NCBI GenBank assembly: GCA_963801505.1
Contig: CAWDEY010000016.1
Coordinates: 287,504 to 351,503, forward strand
Reading direction: 5' to 3'
Length of the DNA: 64,000 bases
Origin: JAOUFP01 sp963801505
GTDB lineage: Bacteria > Nitrospirota > Thermodesulfovibrionia > Thermodesulfovibrionales > UBA6898
Shown here: positions 17,970-26,966 of the stretch, piece after piece
Numbering within the stretch: the first letter of the stretch is position 1
How the letters are laid out: every line of letters begins with the position of its first letter
Notes under the pieces: generated by a model
Seen by the model: only the letters and a program-made list of their open reading frames with translations
Databases searched by the model: none
Told to the model about the DNA's origin: nothing
Program-made: the position numbers and the translations under genes

Positions 17970-18353
17970 TCAATGGACCGGGGCTTTGACCTGCATTATG
18001 AGAGAAAGGACAGAGACAGGGGTTGCGGGATCATTAGAATAAACCTGTACCGTTTTCCATATATTGCCTGATTTGCCTTTGATATCAACCTTCACACTGA
18101 TCTTCCCTTTCTCCTGAGGCCCCAGACGGCTCGAACTAGCCATCGCTGCAGTACAGCCTCAGGAAGGGGAGATTTTTTCAATAATGAGCGTCTGATTACC
18201 GGTATTGCTGACTTCAAAGACGTATTCGACCTTATCATCCTGACTGACTTTTCCGAAATCGTGCCTCACCTCATTAAAATGTATGACAGGCTGCGCAAAG
18301 GAAAAAGCGGTGAGATAAAAAAACATAAAGACCGTTAAAATTAATTTATACAT
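17970..18353 (-). CDS. exported DUF1573 protein with in-frame TGA at the SCGCT cysteine; candidate selenoprotein
   Basis: Starts at ATG 18353 after AAAGGAG. A signal peptide (MYKLILTVFMFFYLTAFSFA) and the DUF1573 opening (HFNEVRHDFGKVSQDDKVEY, VFEVSNTGNQTLIIEKISPS) lead to TGA at 18159-18161. The same frame then continues GCTAAMASSSRLGPQEKGK, VDIKGKSGNIWKTVQVYSND and so on to TGA 17970, 127 residues in all. DUF1573 proteins carry S-C-G-C-T exactly here; this gene reads S-TGA-G-C-T. A hairpin with SECIS geometry follows. If TGA is Sec, the protein is an exported selenoprotein with a U-x-C pair. A substitution error or pseudogene is the alternative. The downstream frame is fully conserved, which argues against decay. 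Confidence 0.65.
18115..18161 (-). promoter_or_regulatory. SECIS-like stem-loop overlapping the TGA of the DUF1573 gene
   Basis: Minus-strand GATGGCT (18144-18138) pairs with AGCCGTC (18131-18125; one G-U pair) around the loop AGTTCG, whose second base is G. The loop starts 21 nt after the TGA. An outer helix pairs TGAGGC, which includes the stop codon itself, with GCCTCA (18120-18115). The position fits bacterial SECIS elements, which lie immediately 3' of the Sec codon. Confidence 0.5.
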
Positions 18354-18519
18354 ATGTCTCCTTTATGGTAACTACTTAGTTTGTTCAGACTGTAGTCTGT
18401 TAGGACTGCGCAAAGAACGAATCAAGGCTTCCCCCCTAGCCACCTAAACACCTACAGACTATCCACCTGCTATGACATATATCATACATAAATACTAACA
18501 GTATATTCTAGAATTGATT

Positions 18520-18756
18520 ATGAGATTAAGCGTTTATGCAGTCAGCTTTGCCGCTTTCCTGATGCTATCAGCCTGGTCAGCGGTCTTTGCATGCAATGTC
18601 TGTCACAGCAAAAATCCGAAGATGGTAAATATGCATACGGCCCTGGGATTCAAGGACTGTTTTAAATGCCATGGACCGGGCAAAAAAACATCTTCTGATT
18701 ATCAACCAACGCAGATGGTTACTGATCCACTCTGCGTCGACTGCCACAAAAAATAG
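18520..18756 (+). CDS. small exported triheme cytochrome c
   Basis: About 78 residues from ATG 18520. A signal peptide (LSVYAVSFAAFLMLSAWSAV) precedes three haem-binding motifs: CNVCH, CFKCH and CVDCH. Extra His residues (NMHTALG) could be distal ligands. The size and spacing resemble small class III/c7-like periplasmic electron carriers. It is divergent from the DUF1573 gene. An electron-shuttling role in the periplasm is likely; the partner is unknown. Confidence 0.85.
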   Translation: MRLSVYAVSFAAFLMLSAWSAVFACNVCHSKNPKMVNMHTALGFKDCFKCHGPGKKTSSDYQPTQMVTDPLCVDCHKK

Positions 18757-18856
18757 AAGCTTTCACATCCACCAGCCGAATATTCCTTGAGAAACTCGTG
18801 TTAATATAGGAATATATATCTCATAACATAGACAGACTCAAAGGAGTTTCTCTACA

Positions 18857-19239
18857 ATGGTCCTTAAATATCTGTTTTTCGGCCAGTTTCTTCTGAAAAA
18901 GGGATTGATTACTTTCGATGACATCTTCAAGGCAAGGATGCTCCAGAAAAAACAGAATCTCAGGATTGGCGACCTTGCCCTAAAAAGAGGGTGGTTAACC
19001 CAGACTGAGATCGATAAGGTCCTTGTCCTGCAGGAGGAAACCGCCGAGGAATTCGGAGAGATCGCGATCTGCACTGGGTTATCTTATCAGAGACCAGGTA
19101 GAGGAATTGCTCAGCCACCAGAAAGACGAACATCTCTTCTTCGGCGAAGCCCTTGGTACAACTCGGCCTTATCACAGAAACACAGTTGATGGAAAATCTG
19201 AAAGAGTTCAATATGTTGAAAGTCAATAAGCAGCGATGA
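18857..19239 (+). CDS. MshE/GspE N-terminal-like repeat protein, with two frameshifts
   Basis: Starts MVLKYLFFGQFLLKKGLITF. The product is made of two or three copies of the short 'G-x-L-L-x-x-G-x-I-T-x-x-x-L/I' unit seen at the N-terminus of type II/IV pilus ATPases: FGQFLLKKGLITFDDIFKAR, GDLALKRGWLTQTEIDKVL, and after two one-base corrections GYLIRDQVEELLSHQ and ALVQLGLITETQLMENL. Restored length is about 126 residues. Such modules bind c-di-GMP in MshE, though key residues are not certain here. The stop overlaps the next start (ATGA 19236-19239). Confidence 0.55.
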
Positions 19240-20325
19240 TTCCAGCCATAAAAAAAGGCAAGATACTCACCTACAGGCTGTATGATACCGCCTTCGAGAT
19301 CGATCTTTTAAAGGTTGAGGAGAAGATAAAAAAAGAGACCAGGCGCTTCAGGATCAAGAGGAAACCATTCAGCAAGGCCTTCGAATTTACCAACCCTCCG
19401 GTTTCCTTTCAGTTGCAGACTTTAGAAAAAGAATTTACAGGAAAAAGATTCAATATAAGCGTCCATGTCAGGGCATACGACTACGGCGTTCTGAGCATCA
19501 TACTTGAAATCCCGGTAATTGACATGGACTTCACGGAATTTGAAAAACTCGCTTTTGCCTTAAAAAACAGCGATGAGATCGATAGTGAATGCCGTAATCA
19601 GCTCAGGCAGGCTATAGAGATCCTGGGAGATTCGCTGATCGGATATAATCCCGAGCCTCTTTGAGGAAGATTACACGATTTTTTTCATAGAATCCCTTGA
19701 TCCTGAAACAGGCATCGATAAACTGTTCCTGCATTACGACATAGCAAAGTTATTGCTTTATGAAGACAGGCCTCTTTCGGAAAAGGTAAGAGATGAGATC
19801 ACTGCCATGAAATTCTCATATTATACAAATGACTGCACAGTCCTGAGCTGGGACAGCGCCCTCATCATCGAACCCTCAGGAGAACCGGAGATAGCGGACA
19901 TACTCGAGTTCGCCCATGCGCAACTCCTTGAACTCAGGTACTATGACAATATCGTCGACAGGGAACTCGTCACCCTTTATGAAAGCATCTCTGCAAAAGG
20001 CACCCCGTCCCTATGGAAAATACGTAAATACGAGAAGCTCGCTGCAAAGGTGATGCGCACAATCACGGAACTGACGGACATCACCGAGAAGATCGACAAT
20101 TCTCTCAAGGTGACCGAGGATGTCTACTATGCAAAGATCTATATGGCTGCCTTACGCCTCTTCAGGGTAAAGGAATGGGATGCAGTGATACGGAGAAAGC
20201 TGGATTTGGCCACAAGGGTTTATGATATGCTTTACCGGGACATCGCGACAAAGAGGACAGAACTGCTCGAATTGGTCATAATCATCCTGATAGCAGTAGA
20301 GATCATCTTATTTATTATTAAATAG
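19236..20325 (+). CDS. DUF155/RMD1-Sif2 family membrane-anchored protein, one frameshift
   Basis: Reads MIPAIKKGKILTYRLYDTAF ... NPEPL to a stop at 19664. One base removed at about 19661 gives EEDYTIFFIESLDPETG and then the frame that continues to 20325, about 363 residues. The C-terminus has paired helices (KAKVM-like coiled coil, YDMLYRDIATKRTELLELVI) and a final hydrophobic anchor (IIILIAVEIILFIIK). This matches the DUF155/YagE (RMND1) family, whose biochemical role in bacteria is unknown. It is coupled to the upstream repeat protein by a 4-nt overlap. Confidence 0.7.
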
Positions 20326-20372
20326 ATTTGCACCAGAAAATAAATCGCAGGAGCACATGGTATATCTGACAG

Positions 20373-20960
20373 ATGAAGAATCCATTCGAAGAAAAAAAAG
20401 AGAAATTACATACCATATACGACCGGTTCGAAAGAGAAAACATGCCTTACAGCCAGCAGGCGTTCTGTAAAGCAGGCTGCAGCTTCTGCTGCACGTATAT
20501 GGGCAATATCGATATCGTCACGCTTGGAAGGTCTCATCATCCTGGAGCATATCGAGAGTCAGCCTGAAGAATTTCAGGCAGAGCTGAAAAAGAAAATATC
20601 GGAGAACAGGACCGAAAAAGAAAAGGGCCATAAGCCCCCCTGCCCTTTTCTGCAGGAAAGCAACACCTGTCTGATATATGTAGTTCGTCCTTTCAGTTGC
20701 AGACAGTTATACTCAGTAAGAGAGTGCGGCGACGGCGGCCCCGTGGCTCACCGTCAGGCAGTTGACGTCTGCACGATCAACAGTGAGGGAGATACAGCAA
20801 CTGGATGACGCCGGATATTCAGGACATATCAGCTATATCCTTCAATTGCTCTGATGACACCCGCTTCAGGAAGCTTTATCTGTCAGGCGGGTTTGCGCCT
20901 GAACGAATCATGAAATTCGGCAAGACACACGGGCTTATTATCAACCGGTTTGCGAAGTAA
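20373..20960 (+). CDS. YkgJ-type cysteine cluster protein, three frameshifts
   Basis: Begins MKNPFEEKKEKLHTIYDRFE. It has the paired cysteine clusters of the CxxCxxxCC family: FCKAGCSFCCTY, and later CPFLQESNTCLIYVVRPFSC and C. The frame changes at about 20525, 20788 and 20853, each corrected by removing one base. The C-terminus then reads FAPERIMKFGKTHGLIINRF and ends at TAA 20958-20960. Members of this family probably bind zinc or an Fe-S cluster; the role is unknown. Three indels in 590 bp make sequencing error a strong possibility. Confidence 0.6.
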
Positions 20961-20996
20961 TCATTTTCTGATAATTAACCAGCGTGATTATCCTCT

Positions 20997-21840
20997 TTAT
21001 CCTGCCTTAACCACTAGAACAGCACAACCAGCGTTCCCAATGACTTTTTCTGTAGAGCTTCCCATAAGAAGTTTCTTGACCCCTGTCTTTCCATAGGTCC
21101 CCATTACGATAAGGTCAACGCCTCTGCCTCCTGCTGTTTCGACGATTGCATTGAACGATCTTCCTGTTGGCATGACCGCTTCAGCAGAAACGCCTTCCTT
21201 CTGCGCCATCTCAACGACTTTGTTCGCATGAGCAGTTGCATTCTCCCGCTCACTTTCGTCACGCATTGCTGAAAGCGCAAGAATATGGCTTTCGCACTGT
21301 TTCGCAATGGCTATCGCTTCTGTAACTGCAGCATCACTGTGGACTGAGCCGTCTGCGGCAACCAGTATGTTCCGGTACTCTATTCTGGCAGCTTTAGGAA
21401 CAACCAGAACTTTGCATGGAGCGTGTGAAATGACTTTTGCTGCAACTTGTCCCATCAGGGCCTTAAGCAGTCCCTTGCGTCCACGCCTGCCGACTACAAT
21501 CATGTCAACTTTCCTCTCAATGGCCTCATCCACTATGGTTTGCGAGGGGTCAGACGCCTCGTGGAGAATAATCTCACAATTCAGTCCTTCTTTGGCTGCC
21601 CTGGCCTTGACTGATTCAAGGTGTGCCATGACCTCGGCCTTCTCCTTTTCAAAGACATTTGAGCCGATAGTTTCATATTCCGGGATTTGTCTCAAGCACC
21701 GAAATCACGTAAAGTTTGCTTGAGCATTTCCCGGCAAAGTTTATCGCCTCTCGTATAGCACCCTCGCTGAATTGGGAACCATCTGTAGCCAGAATCAATT
21801 TTTCAAGCTTTCCTACAGGACAAGATTTTGTGCAGTCCAT
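20997..21840 (-). CDS. tandem universal stress protein (two UspA domains), one frameshift
   Basis: Starts at ATG 21840 (MDCTKSCPVGKLEKLILATD) after GGAGAAATAAA. Domain 1 runs through VVGRRGRKGLLKALMGQVAA and domain 2 from YRNILVAADGSVHSDAAV to VMGTYGKTGVKKLLMGSSTE. Both end in the ATP-binding G-x2-G-x9-G-S/V loop. The frame breaks around 21682 (NPGI-stop against NPEYETIGS) and is repaired by deleting one G. Restored length is about 280 residues. It is a cytoplasmic stress protein; the second of two Usp genes in the window. Confidence 0.85.
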
Positions 21841-21914
21841 TTTATTTCTCCTTACATTTCAATCTGCCTGCGCCAAAGCACCAGGGACAGTTTTATTAAA
21901 AAAAGGGCCAGTCA

Positions 21915-22150
21915 TTAAGCCTCCTTTACCTGTACTGTCATAGCAAATACCGGTACTGCCAGTAACAGCATAGCAGCTATTACCTGGAATGAGAAGAGAT
22001 AACTGTGGCCCGCAAGGAGAAAATCTGCGAGAATGGGACCGGCAGCATGACCAATGTCAAAGATTGTCCCAAAGGTTCCATCGCTGTCCCGAAATGTTTT
22101 TCTTGCAAAGATCTAGCCAGTAAATGCCGGCCAATGACACCAGGGCGTGC
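21915..22150 (-). pseudogene. C-terminal remnant of a major facilitator superfamily transporter
   Basis: Minus-strand translation gives GTFGTIFDIGHAAGPILADF, then LLAGHSYLFSFQVIAAMLLL and AVPVFAMTVQVKEA before TAA. This is the characteristic 'tFD.GhaaGPi' helix and last transmembrane segment of MFS permeases. Upstream the homology continues a short way (GVIGRHLLARSLQEKHFG) in another frame and then disappears. No start or remaining eleven helices are present. Confidence 0.6.
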
Positions 22151-22208
22151 AACTTGCATTGCCGCAGCGTGTTATATTACTGTGAGGCAAAGATCCAGAG
22201 GAGGACAT

Positions 22209-22367
22209 ATGGAAATTACAATCACGTTAACAGACAAAGAGGTAAAGTTCTTGCAACATATGATTGAGGACTTCAAACAAATTGAGAATAAGACATCCAC
22301 GTTTGAAGACTTAATTCATGAATGTATAGAAATGGCGATGTTTGAAGAAAGTGAAGAAATGACTTAG
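22209..22367 (+). CDS. small acidic hypothetical protein, 52 aa
   Basis: ATG 22209 is preceded by AGAGGAGGAC, a strong ribosome binding site. That is why this start is preferred to the longer open frame from 22005. The product (MEITITLTDKEVKFLQHMIE ... CIEMAMFEESEEMT) is acidic and helical and looks like a small regulatory protein. No family is recognised. Its stop overlaps the dusB stop (convergent). Confidence 0.6.
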   Translation: MEITITLTDKEVKFLQHMIEDFKQIENKTSTFEDLIHECIEMAMFEESEEMT

Positions 22368-23356
22368 GGAGAAACCCCGGGATAGGAATAAGACGCATTC
22401 TCCCTGAATTCATTTATCAACTCCAGCATCTCCTCTTCGGTCTTCGCTCTGAAGACTCTCTCCTTCAGGGGCTTCACGTCACGGAAACCCTTTGTATACC
22501 AGACAAAGAGCTTCCGGAACACTACAGGCGCCGGCGCAGGTCCGTGTATTGCAGTTATTGATCTTAGATGTGCAGCCATTATATCAGACACCTCCTGTCT
22601 TTGCGGTCTTGCCGGCAGAATCCCGGTCCTCAGAAACTCTTCAGTTTCTCTGAATATCCAGGGGTTCCCGAGCGCGCCCCGCGCAATCGCAACACCGTCA
22701 CAGCCTGTCTCATCAAACATCTTTTTTACATGCGAAGCAGAGAAGACATCACCGCTGCCTATAACAGGGATATCAAGAGCTTCCTTTACCTCTCTGATGA
22801 TATTATAATCAACCCTGCCGCTGTATCCCTGGGACCTTGTACGGCCGTGGATAAACAGTCCATGAATTCCGGCATCCTGGGCGTAAAGCCCCACTTCCCG
22901 GGCATTCATTGATTTTTCATTCCAGCCGGCCCGGATCTTTACCGTGATCGGGACATCGCTATGTTCAACAATCGCCTTGAGTAACTGTCCAAGTTTATGG
23001 GGCTCCTTCATCATGCCGGCCCCCTCCCCCTTAGACGTCACTTTTTTCACCGGGCAGGCTGCATTAAAATCTATAATGTCGTATTCATATTTCCGGACAA
23101 TATCGAGCGCCCTTAGTATGAACTCCACGTCAGTGCCCAAAAGCTGTATACCCAGGGGCCTGTCCTCCGGGCGGGCAACGATCATCTTTTCCGTCTTCTT
23201 GTTTTCATAGACAAGGGCCTTGGCGCTGGTCATCTCGACAAAAGCGAGTTCACAGCCGTACCTGCGGCAGACCATACGAAACGGCAGGTCAGTAATACCT
23301 GCCATGGGTGCAAGGACAAAAGGCAAATTAAGGGTCAACGGACCGATCTTCAGCAT
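22364..23356 (-). CDS. dusB: tRNA-dihydrouridine synthase
   Basis: 330 residues. FMN-dependent Dus markers are VLAPMAGITDLPFR, GIQLLGTD, DFNAACPVKKVTSKGEGAGM (catalytic Cys in the N-x2-C-P motif), VKIRAGWN, IHGRTRSQGYSG, VIGSGDV and IARGALGNPWIF. It reduces uridine in the tRNA D-loop. No frameshift is seen. It stands alone between convergent and co-directional neighbours. Confidence 0.94.
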   Translation of the reverse strand: MLKIGPLTLNLPFVLAPMAGITDLPFRMVCRRYGCELAFVEMTSAKALVYENKKTEKMIVARPEDRPLGIQLLGTDVEFILRALDIVRKYEYDIIDFNAACPVKKVTSKGEGAGMMKEPHKLGQLLKAIVEHSDVPITVKIRAGWNEKSMNAREVGLYAQDAGIHGLFIHGRTRSQGYSGRVDYNIIREVKEALDIPVIGSGDVFSASHVKKMFDETGCDGVAIARGALGNPWIFRETEEFLRTGILPARPQRQEVSDIMAAHLRSITAIHGPAPAPVVFRKLFVWYTKGFRDVKPLKERVFRAKTEEEMLELINEFRENASYSYPGVSP

Positions 23357-23395
23357 AGGTTATTTTATATGGAATATACGGAGAGGTCAAACAAC

Positions 23396-23572
23396 AAGAA
23401 AGCGTAAGCGTTCAGCGCATCAGCCATCAGACGCATCAGCAATAAGCTATCAGCTAAAAACATAATTTGCGCGACCACTGGCTAGTTAGAGTCTTGGTAA
23501 TTGTCTTTTTTGGCCTTTGTCTTGCTGAAAGCTGACCGCTGAAAGCTGAGAGCTGAACTATTACGATTAAAC
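23396..23572. repeat. low-complexity spacer built from AGCTGA/CATCAGC units
   Basis: The left half contains CATCAGCCATCAGACGCATC and AGCAATAAGCTATCAGC. The right half contains GCTGAAAGCTGACCGCTGAA and AGCTGAGAGCTGAA, which is largely the inverse. Transcribed, the halves could fold back on each other. No ORF. It separates dusB from pgk. Confidence 0.5.
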
Positions 23573-23574
23573 TT

Positions 23575-24882
23575 TTATTGCGTTTTCCCCATCCCCATTA
23601 GCGCCTGCACCGGCTTCAGTCCGTATGGGCTGCCCTGCTCTATTGCTGTGAGCACTGTACCGCCGCCTGTAAAGAAATAATAATTGGCATTGTCCATCAC
23701 TGAAAGATACAGGCCGGGACAGAGACTCTTGAACTCCTGGAGCGTGTCGCCGCCGCCGTACATCTTGATACCTGTGCTGTTGCGGTCAATCGCGTGATCG
23801 AGCGCCTCTGAGCCTGCTGAAAAATGTGGTGTATAGCCCATCACGGCGTTTACGAATATGGTCTTTGCCGTGCCTATGGCATTTGCGACAGCAGCATCCT
23901 CAAAGGACTTCGGGTCAATATCAAGGATATAGTTATATGACTTGCCGGGCCTGAAATCCTCCGTCGAGACAGTCCTGTATCTGCCCTCAACGCGCTCTTG
24001 AAGGACATCAGACTCAACAATATAAGGAAGCTCCACTATCTTGCTGTCCGCCCTGTCTTTTTCAACAAGCTCTCTTGCCAGTTTTATATCGTCCTCAGAA
24101 ACACCTTTTATCTTAATGTCATATTTTGCGCACAGGAAGGTGTTGTAAATCACTCCGCCGAGGATGAGGCGGTCGACCTTTTCATAGATCGCGTAAAGGG
24201 GCTTTATCTTGGTGTCATACTTTGAACCTGCAACCACGGCTATAAAAGGCCTTTCAGGGTTTAGCACCCTGCTTAGGTTCATGATCTCCTGCTGCATCAG
24301 GAAACCCGCATAAGAGGGGAGGTGTCTCGTAATGTCAAAGGTCGATGCGTGGGCCTGCCATGATCCAAAGGCATCATTAATATATATGTCGGCCAGGCCT
24401 GCGAGCTGGAGCGCGAAATTCTCCCTTATACTGCCCTTGCCTTCCTCGCCATTAAACCACCGCGTATTTGGCAGATAGATTCCTCCTGTCTTTCTTTCCC
24501 TCAGTTCCCTGATTGCCAGGTTGATGGAAGTGTCTATCCCTGCGATGCCCTTAGCAGATTCAACAGGGAAAGCCGGGACATGGATCCTGGTGTGAAGTTT
24601 CTGTTCAAGATACTGGACTATGGGCTCTACCGACTCCTCATTCCTGCAGTCTATAATTCCGGTTTTCTTGTCCCTGGGCCTGCCAACATGCGTCATCATG
24701 ATCGGCCTGCCGCCCCTTTCAACAATATGAAAAAGCGTGCCAATGGTGCGGTCAATGCGATATGGGTCTCTGATTTCCCCGGCTTTCACAACATTGTGAT
24801 CAAATCTAACAAGGACTATCTTGCCGTTGAGATCAGCGTTCTGGATCAATGACAAATCAGGGTGTAATTCATTCATCTGCAT
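23575..24882 (-). CDS. pgk: phosphoglycerate kinase (divergent subtype)
   Basis: About 435 residues from the second ATG (24882), about six bases after GGAGG. Recognisable PGK elements are IVLVRFDHNVV (family: VRVDFNVP), MMTHVGRPRDK, INDAFGSWQAHAS, VAGSKYDTKIK and the nucleotide site YGGGDTLQEF with FFTGGGTVLTAI near the end. Several signature positions differ from the common bacterial form. The enzyme transfers phosphate between 1,3-bisphosphoglycerate and ADP. With ppdK it would support gluconeogenesis. Confidence 0.85.
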   Translation of the reverse strand: MQMNELHPDLSLIQNADLNGKIVLVRFDHNVVKAGEIRDPYRIDRTIGTLFHIVERGGRPIMMTHVGRPRDKKTGIIDCRNEESVEPIVQYLEQKLHTRIHVPAFPVESAKGIAGIDTSINLAIRELRERKTGGIYLPNTRWFNGEEGKGSIRENFALQLAGLADIYINDAFGSWQAHASTFDITRHLPSYAGFLMQQEIMNLSRVLNPERPFIAVVAGSKYDTKIKPLYAIYEKVDRLILGGVIYNTFLCAKYDIKIKGVSEDDIKLARELVEKDRADSKIVELPYIVESDVLQERVEGRYRTVSTEDFRPGKSYNYILDIDPKSFEDAAVANAIGTAKTIFVNAVMGYTPHFSAGSEALDHAIDRNSTGIKMYGGGDTLQEFKSLCPGLYLSVMDNANYYFFTGGGTVLTAIEQGSPYGLKPVQALMGMGKTQ

Positions 24883-24885
24883 CAT

Positions 24886-25101
24886 AAACCTCCGTTTTGG
24901 TCTCTAATCAAAGTGTATCTCCAGGGATATTCAATGTCAAATCAGGTAATGTTTTCAATCAGCAGGACTTAATAGCAAAAAGGACATCCATTGACTGTTT
25001 CCGTGACTGCTGTCAACTCTTGCAATATATTTACCAGTGACCATTCCTTATGGTATTCTTCCATATACAAACAAATCTGCTTATTGTTAAGTTATATACC
25101 G
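24886..25101. promoter_or_regulatory. divergent intergenic region between pgk and the PATAN gene
   Basis: 216 bp separating two divergent genes, so both promoters must lie here. Apart from the pgk ribosome binding site (GGAGG just upstream of 24885) no box stands out clearly. An open frame from 24991 continuous with the PATAN gene is probably untranslated. Confidence 0.35.
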
Positions 25102-26925
25102 ATGGCCCTTACAGGAAACTTAGAATTACTACACATTGTTGACATAATTCAGCTGCTCAATACGACGCGGAAGTCCGGGACATTTTCTGTCAAGGGAAGC
25201 AGGGGCGAAAGCAGGTTCATTTTCAGCAACGGTCATATTGTCGGTGCAAGCCACCTCAACAACAAAGTCCGCATCGGCACGGTCCTGGTAAAGATGAACG
25301 CCATAACCGTAGAAGATCTCAAGCAGGCCCTGGAAGTACAAAAAAAAGCCGGACGGCACCGCAAACCCCTGATTGCCACCCTCATCGAACTGGGCAGGCT
25401 GGGACGGGACGATGCCGCCAGAGGACTGAGGAAACTCATTGAGCTGACCCTGGTTGAATTGGTAGGATGGACTGAGGGTACCTTCACGCTTGATACAGAT
25501 GCCATCACCGTGTCTCCTGAATGTAGTTATCTGATTAGCAATATGGAGCAGGAGATAAGCCTGGATGCCCAAATGTTATTAATGGATGCACTACGCATTT
25601 TTGATGAACTGGAACGTGACCGCCGGGCAGGGAAAACCGTCACACCAGACGAAGAACTGTTCGCAGACGTGATTGCCTCCGAAGGGTCTGATGAAGGCCT
25701 GGAGAAGAGTCCAGTCCTTACAGCGGATGACCTGGGACTGGCTGATCTCGACCACCTGGAGAGAAAAATACCCAATTTTTTACCTGTGGATGAAACTTTT
25801 GACCCCGCTGATATCCATCGTCAGAAAATAAGAGAGTTACTTGCAGAGTTTTCTGCTGAACAACAGGAGACCTTTGTCTCTTTCCTGGAAAAATCATCGG
25901 CAAGCAGGGCCGCCTCAGATGGATCGCAAAGACCGGAAGTCAAGGCCAAAGGCCTTATCATGTTTAGCGAAGACGAACTCCTCAAACATTCGGTCATGAC
26001 CATCTGCAAGGATGAGGGCGTGCTTGTATTTGCGACAGGCCGTCAGGAGGAACTTGACCGGATTATTGACCAGTGCCTTAAAATAAAGGTCCTGCCCATT
26101 ATTGTTCTGGATGCCCCTGAGACAGCGGAGCATGCCCTTTCCAGGGAAACAATATCAGACCTGAGACAGCAGTTAAGAGAAAGACATCCGCTGATTTCCA
26201 TTATTCAGATGACCTCTTTGCCGGATTGCACCTTTACCTTAGAGTCTTTTAATGATGGAGTCAGGTCTGTCTTTCCAAAGCCCTTAAAGAAGACAGGCAA
26301 AGCAGCATTCATTGCAGATACCATAAGATTTCTGGAGGTATTCAAATCCTATATCAAAGGCATTTTTCATGAGCAAAAAGACCTCCCGGAAGCAGATATC
26401 CAAATGAGCAGACTCAAAGAGCGCATATTTAGCATTCGAAACCTTAATGAACCGTCAGAGGTCCCTCTTGCACTTCTGCACTTTGTCTCGGAGATGTGTG
26501 AAAGGGCTATCACCTTTATTGTCCGTCCTAATGAACTTGCTGGAGAAAAGGCAATCGGAGTATATGATGAAAAGTCCGCTGGACAGACTTCAGTAAAAAA
26601 CCTGAAGCTCCCTCTGTTAAAGTCTTCTGTTTTCACTGAGGTCATAGAAAAAGGGCGGCTATTTTATGGAGAGAGAGACGATGAAATCCTGCAGAATCAC
26701 CTCTATGAGGCGATCGGGCACCCGCTGAGGCCAACAATAATACTTCTTCCCCTGCGAAGCCTCGGAAAGACCGTGACGCTGACCTATGGAGATTTCGGCA
26801 AAAAAGAAACAGCCGCACTGCACGGTGATGTATTGGAGATCCTTGCGGATGAGGCCGGACTGGCTTTGGAAAATGCGCTTTACCGAAAACAGCTCAATAA
26901 GTCGCATAACAAACAGAAGCATTAA
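25102..26925 (+). CDS. PATAN (DUF4388) domain protein with degenerate receiver and GAF-like regions
   Basis: About 607 residues from ATG 25102 (MALTGNLELLHIVDIIQLLN). The N-terminal PATAN/DUF4388 domain (TRKSGTFSVKGSRGESRFIF, NGHIVGASH) is followed by a helical linker. A central region around VKAKGLIMFSEDELLKHSVM resembles a receiver fold without clear acidic pocket. A C-terminal region (FVSEMCERAITFIVRPNELA to ALENALYRKQLN) resembles GAF. Such proteins act in two-component and motility signalling. It lies 41 bp upstream of pilT on the same strand, so a role in twitching or surface motility is likely. Confidence 0.7.
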   Translation: MALTGNLELLHIVDIIQLLNTTRKSGTFSVKGSRGESRFIFSNGHIVGASHLNNKVRIGTVLVKMNAITVEDLKQALEVQKKAGRHRKPLIATLIELGRLGRDDAARGLRKLIELTLVELVGWTEGTFTLDTDAITVSPECSYLISNMEQEISLDAQMLLMDALRIFDELERDRRAGKTVTPDEELFADVIASEGSDEGLEKSPVLTADDLGLADLDHLERKIPNFLPVDETFDPADIHRQKIRELLAEFSAEQQETFVSFLEKSSASRAASDGSQRPEVKAKGLIMFSEDELLKHSVMTICKDEGVLVFATGRQEELDRIIDQCLKIKVLPIIVLDAPETAEHALSRETISDLRQQLRERHPLISIIQMTSLPDCTFTLESFNDGVRSVFPKPLKKTGKAAFIADTIRFLEVFKSYIKGIFHEQKDLPEADIQMSRLKERIFSIRNLNEPSEVPLALLHFVSEMCERAITFIVRPNELAGEKAIGVYDEKSAGQTSVKNLKLPLLKSSVFTEVIEKGRLFYGERDDEILQNHLYEAIGHPLRPTIILLPLRSLGKTVTLTYGDFGKKETAALHGDVLEILADEAGLALENALYRKQLNKSHNKQKH

Positions 26926-26966
26926 CACCAGTATGCAAAGAAATATAATTTAAGGAGTTAAATACC

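Noticed and set aside
22005..22208. 5' extension of the small gene at 22209
   Set aside because: This part is antisense to the MFS remnant, and a strong Shine-Dalgarno precedes ATG 22209.
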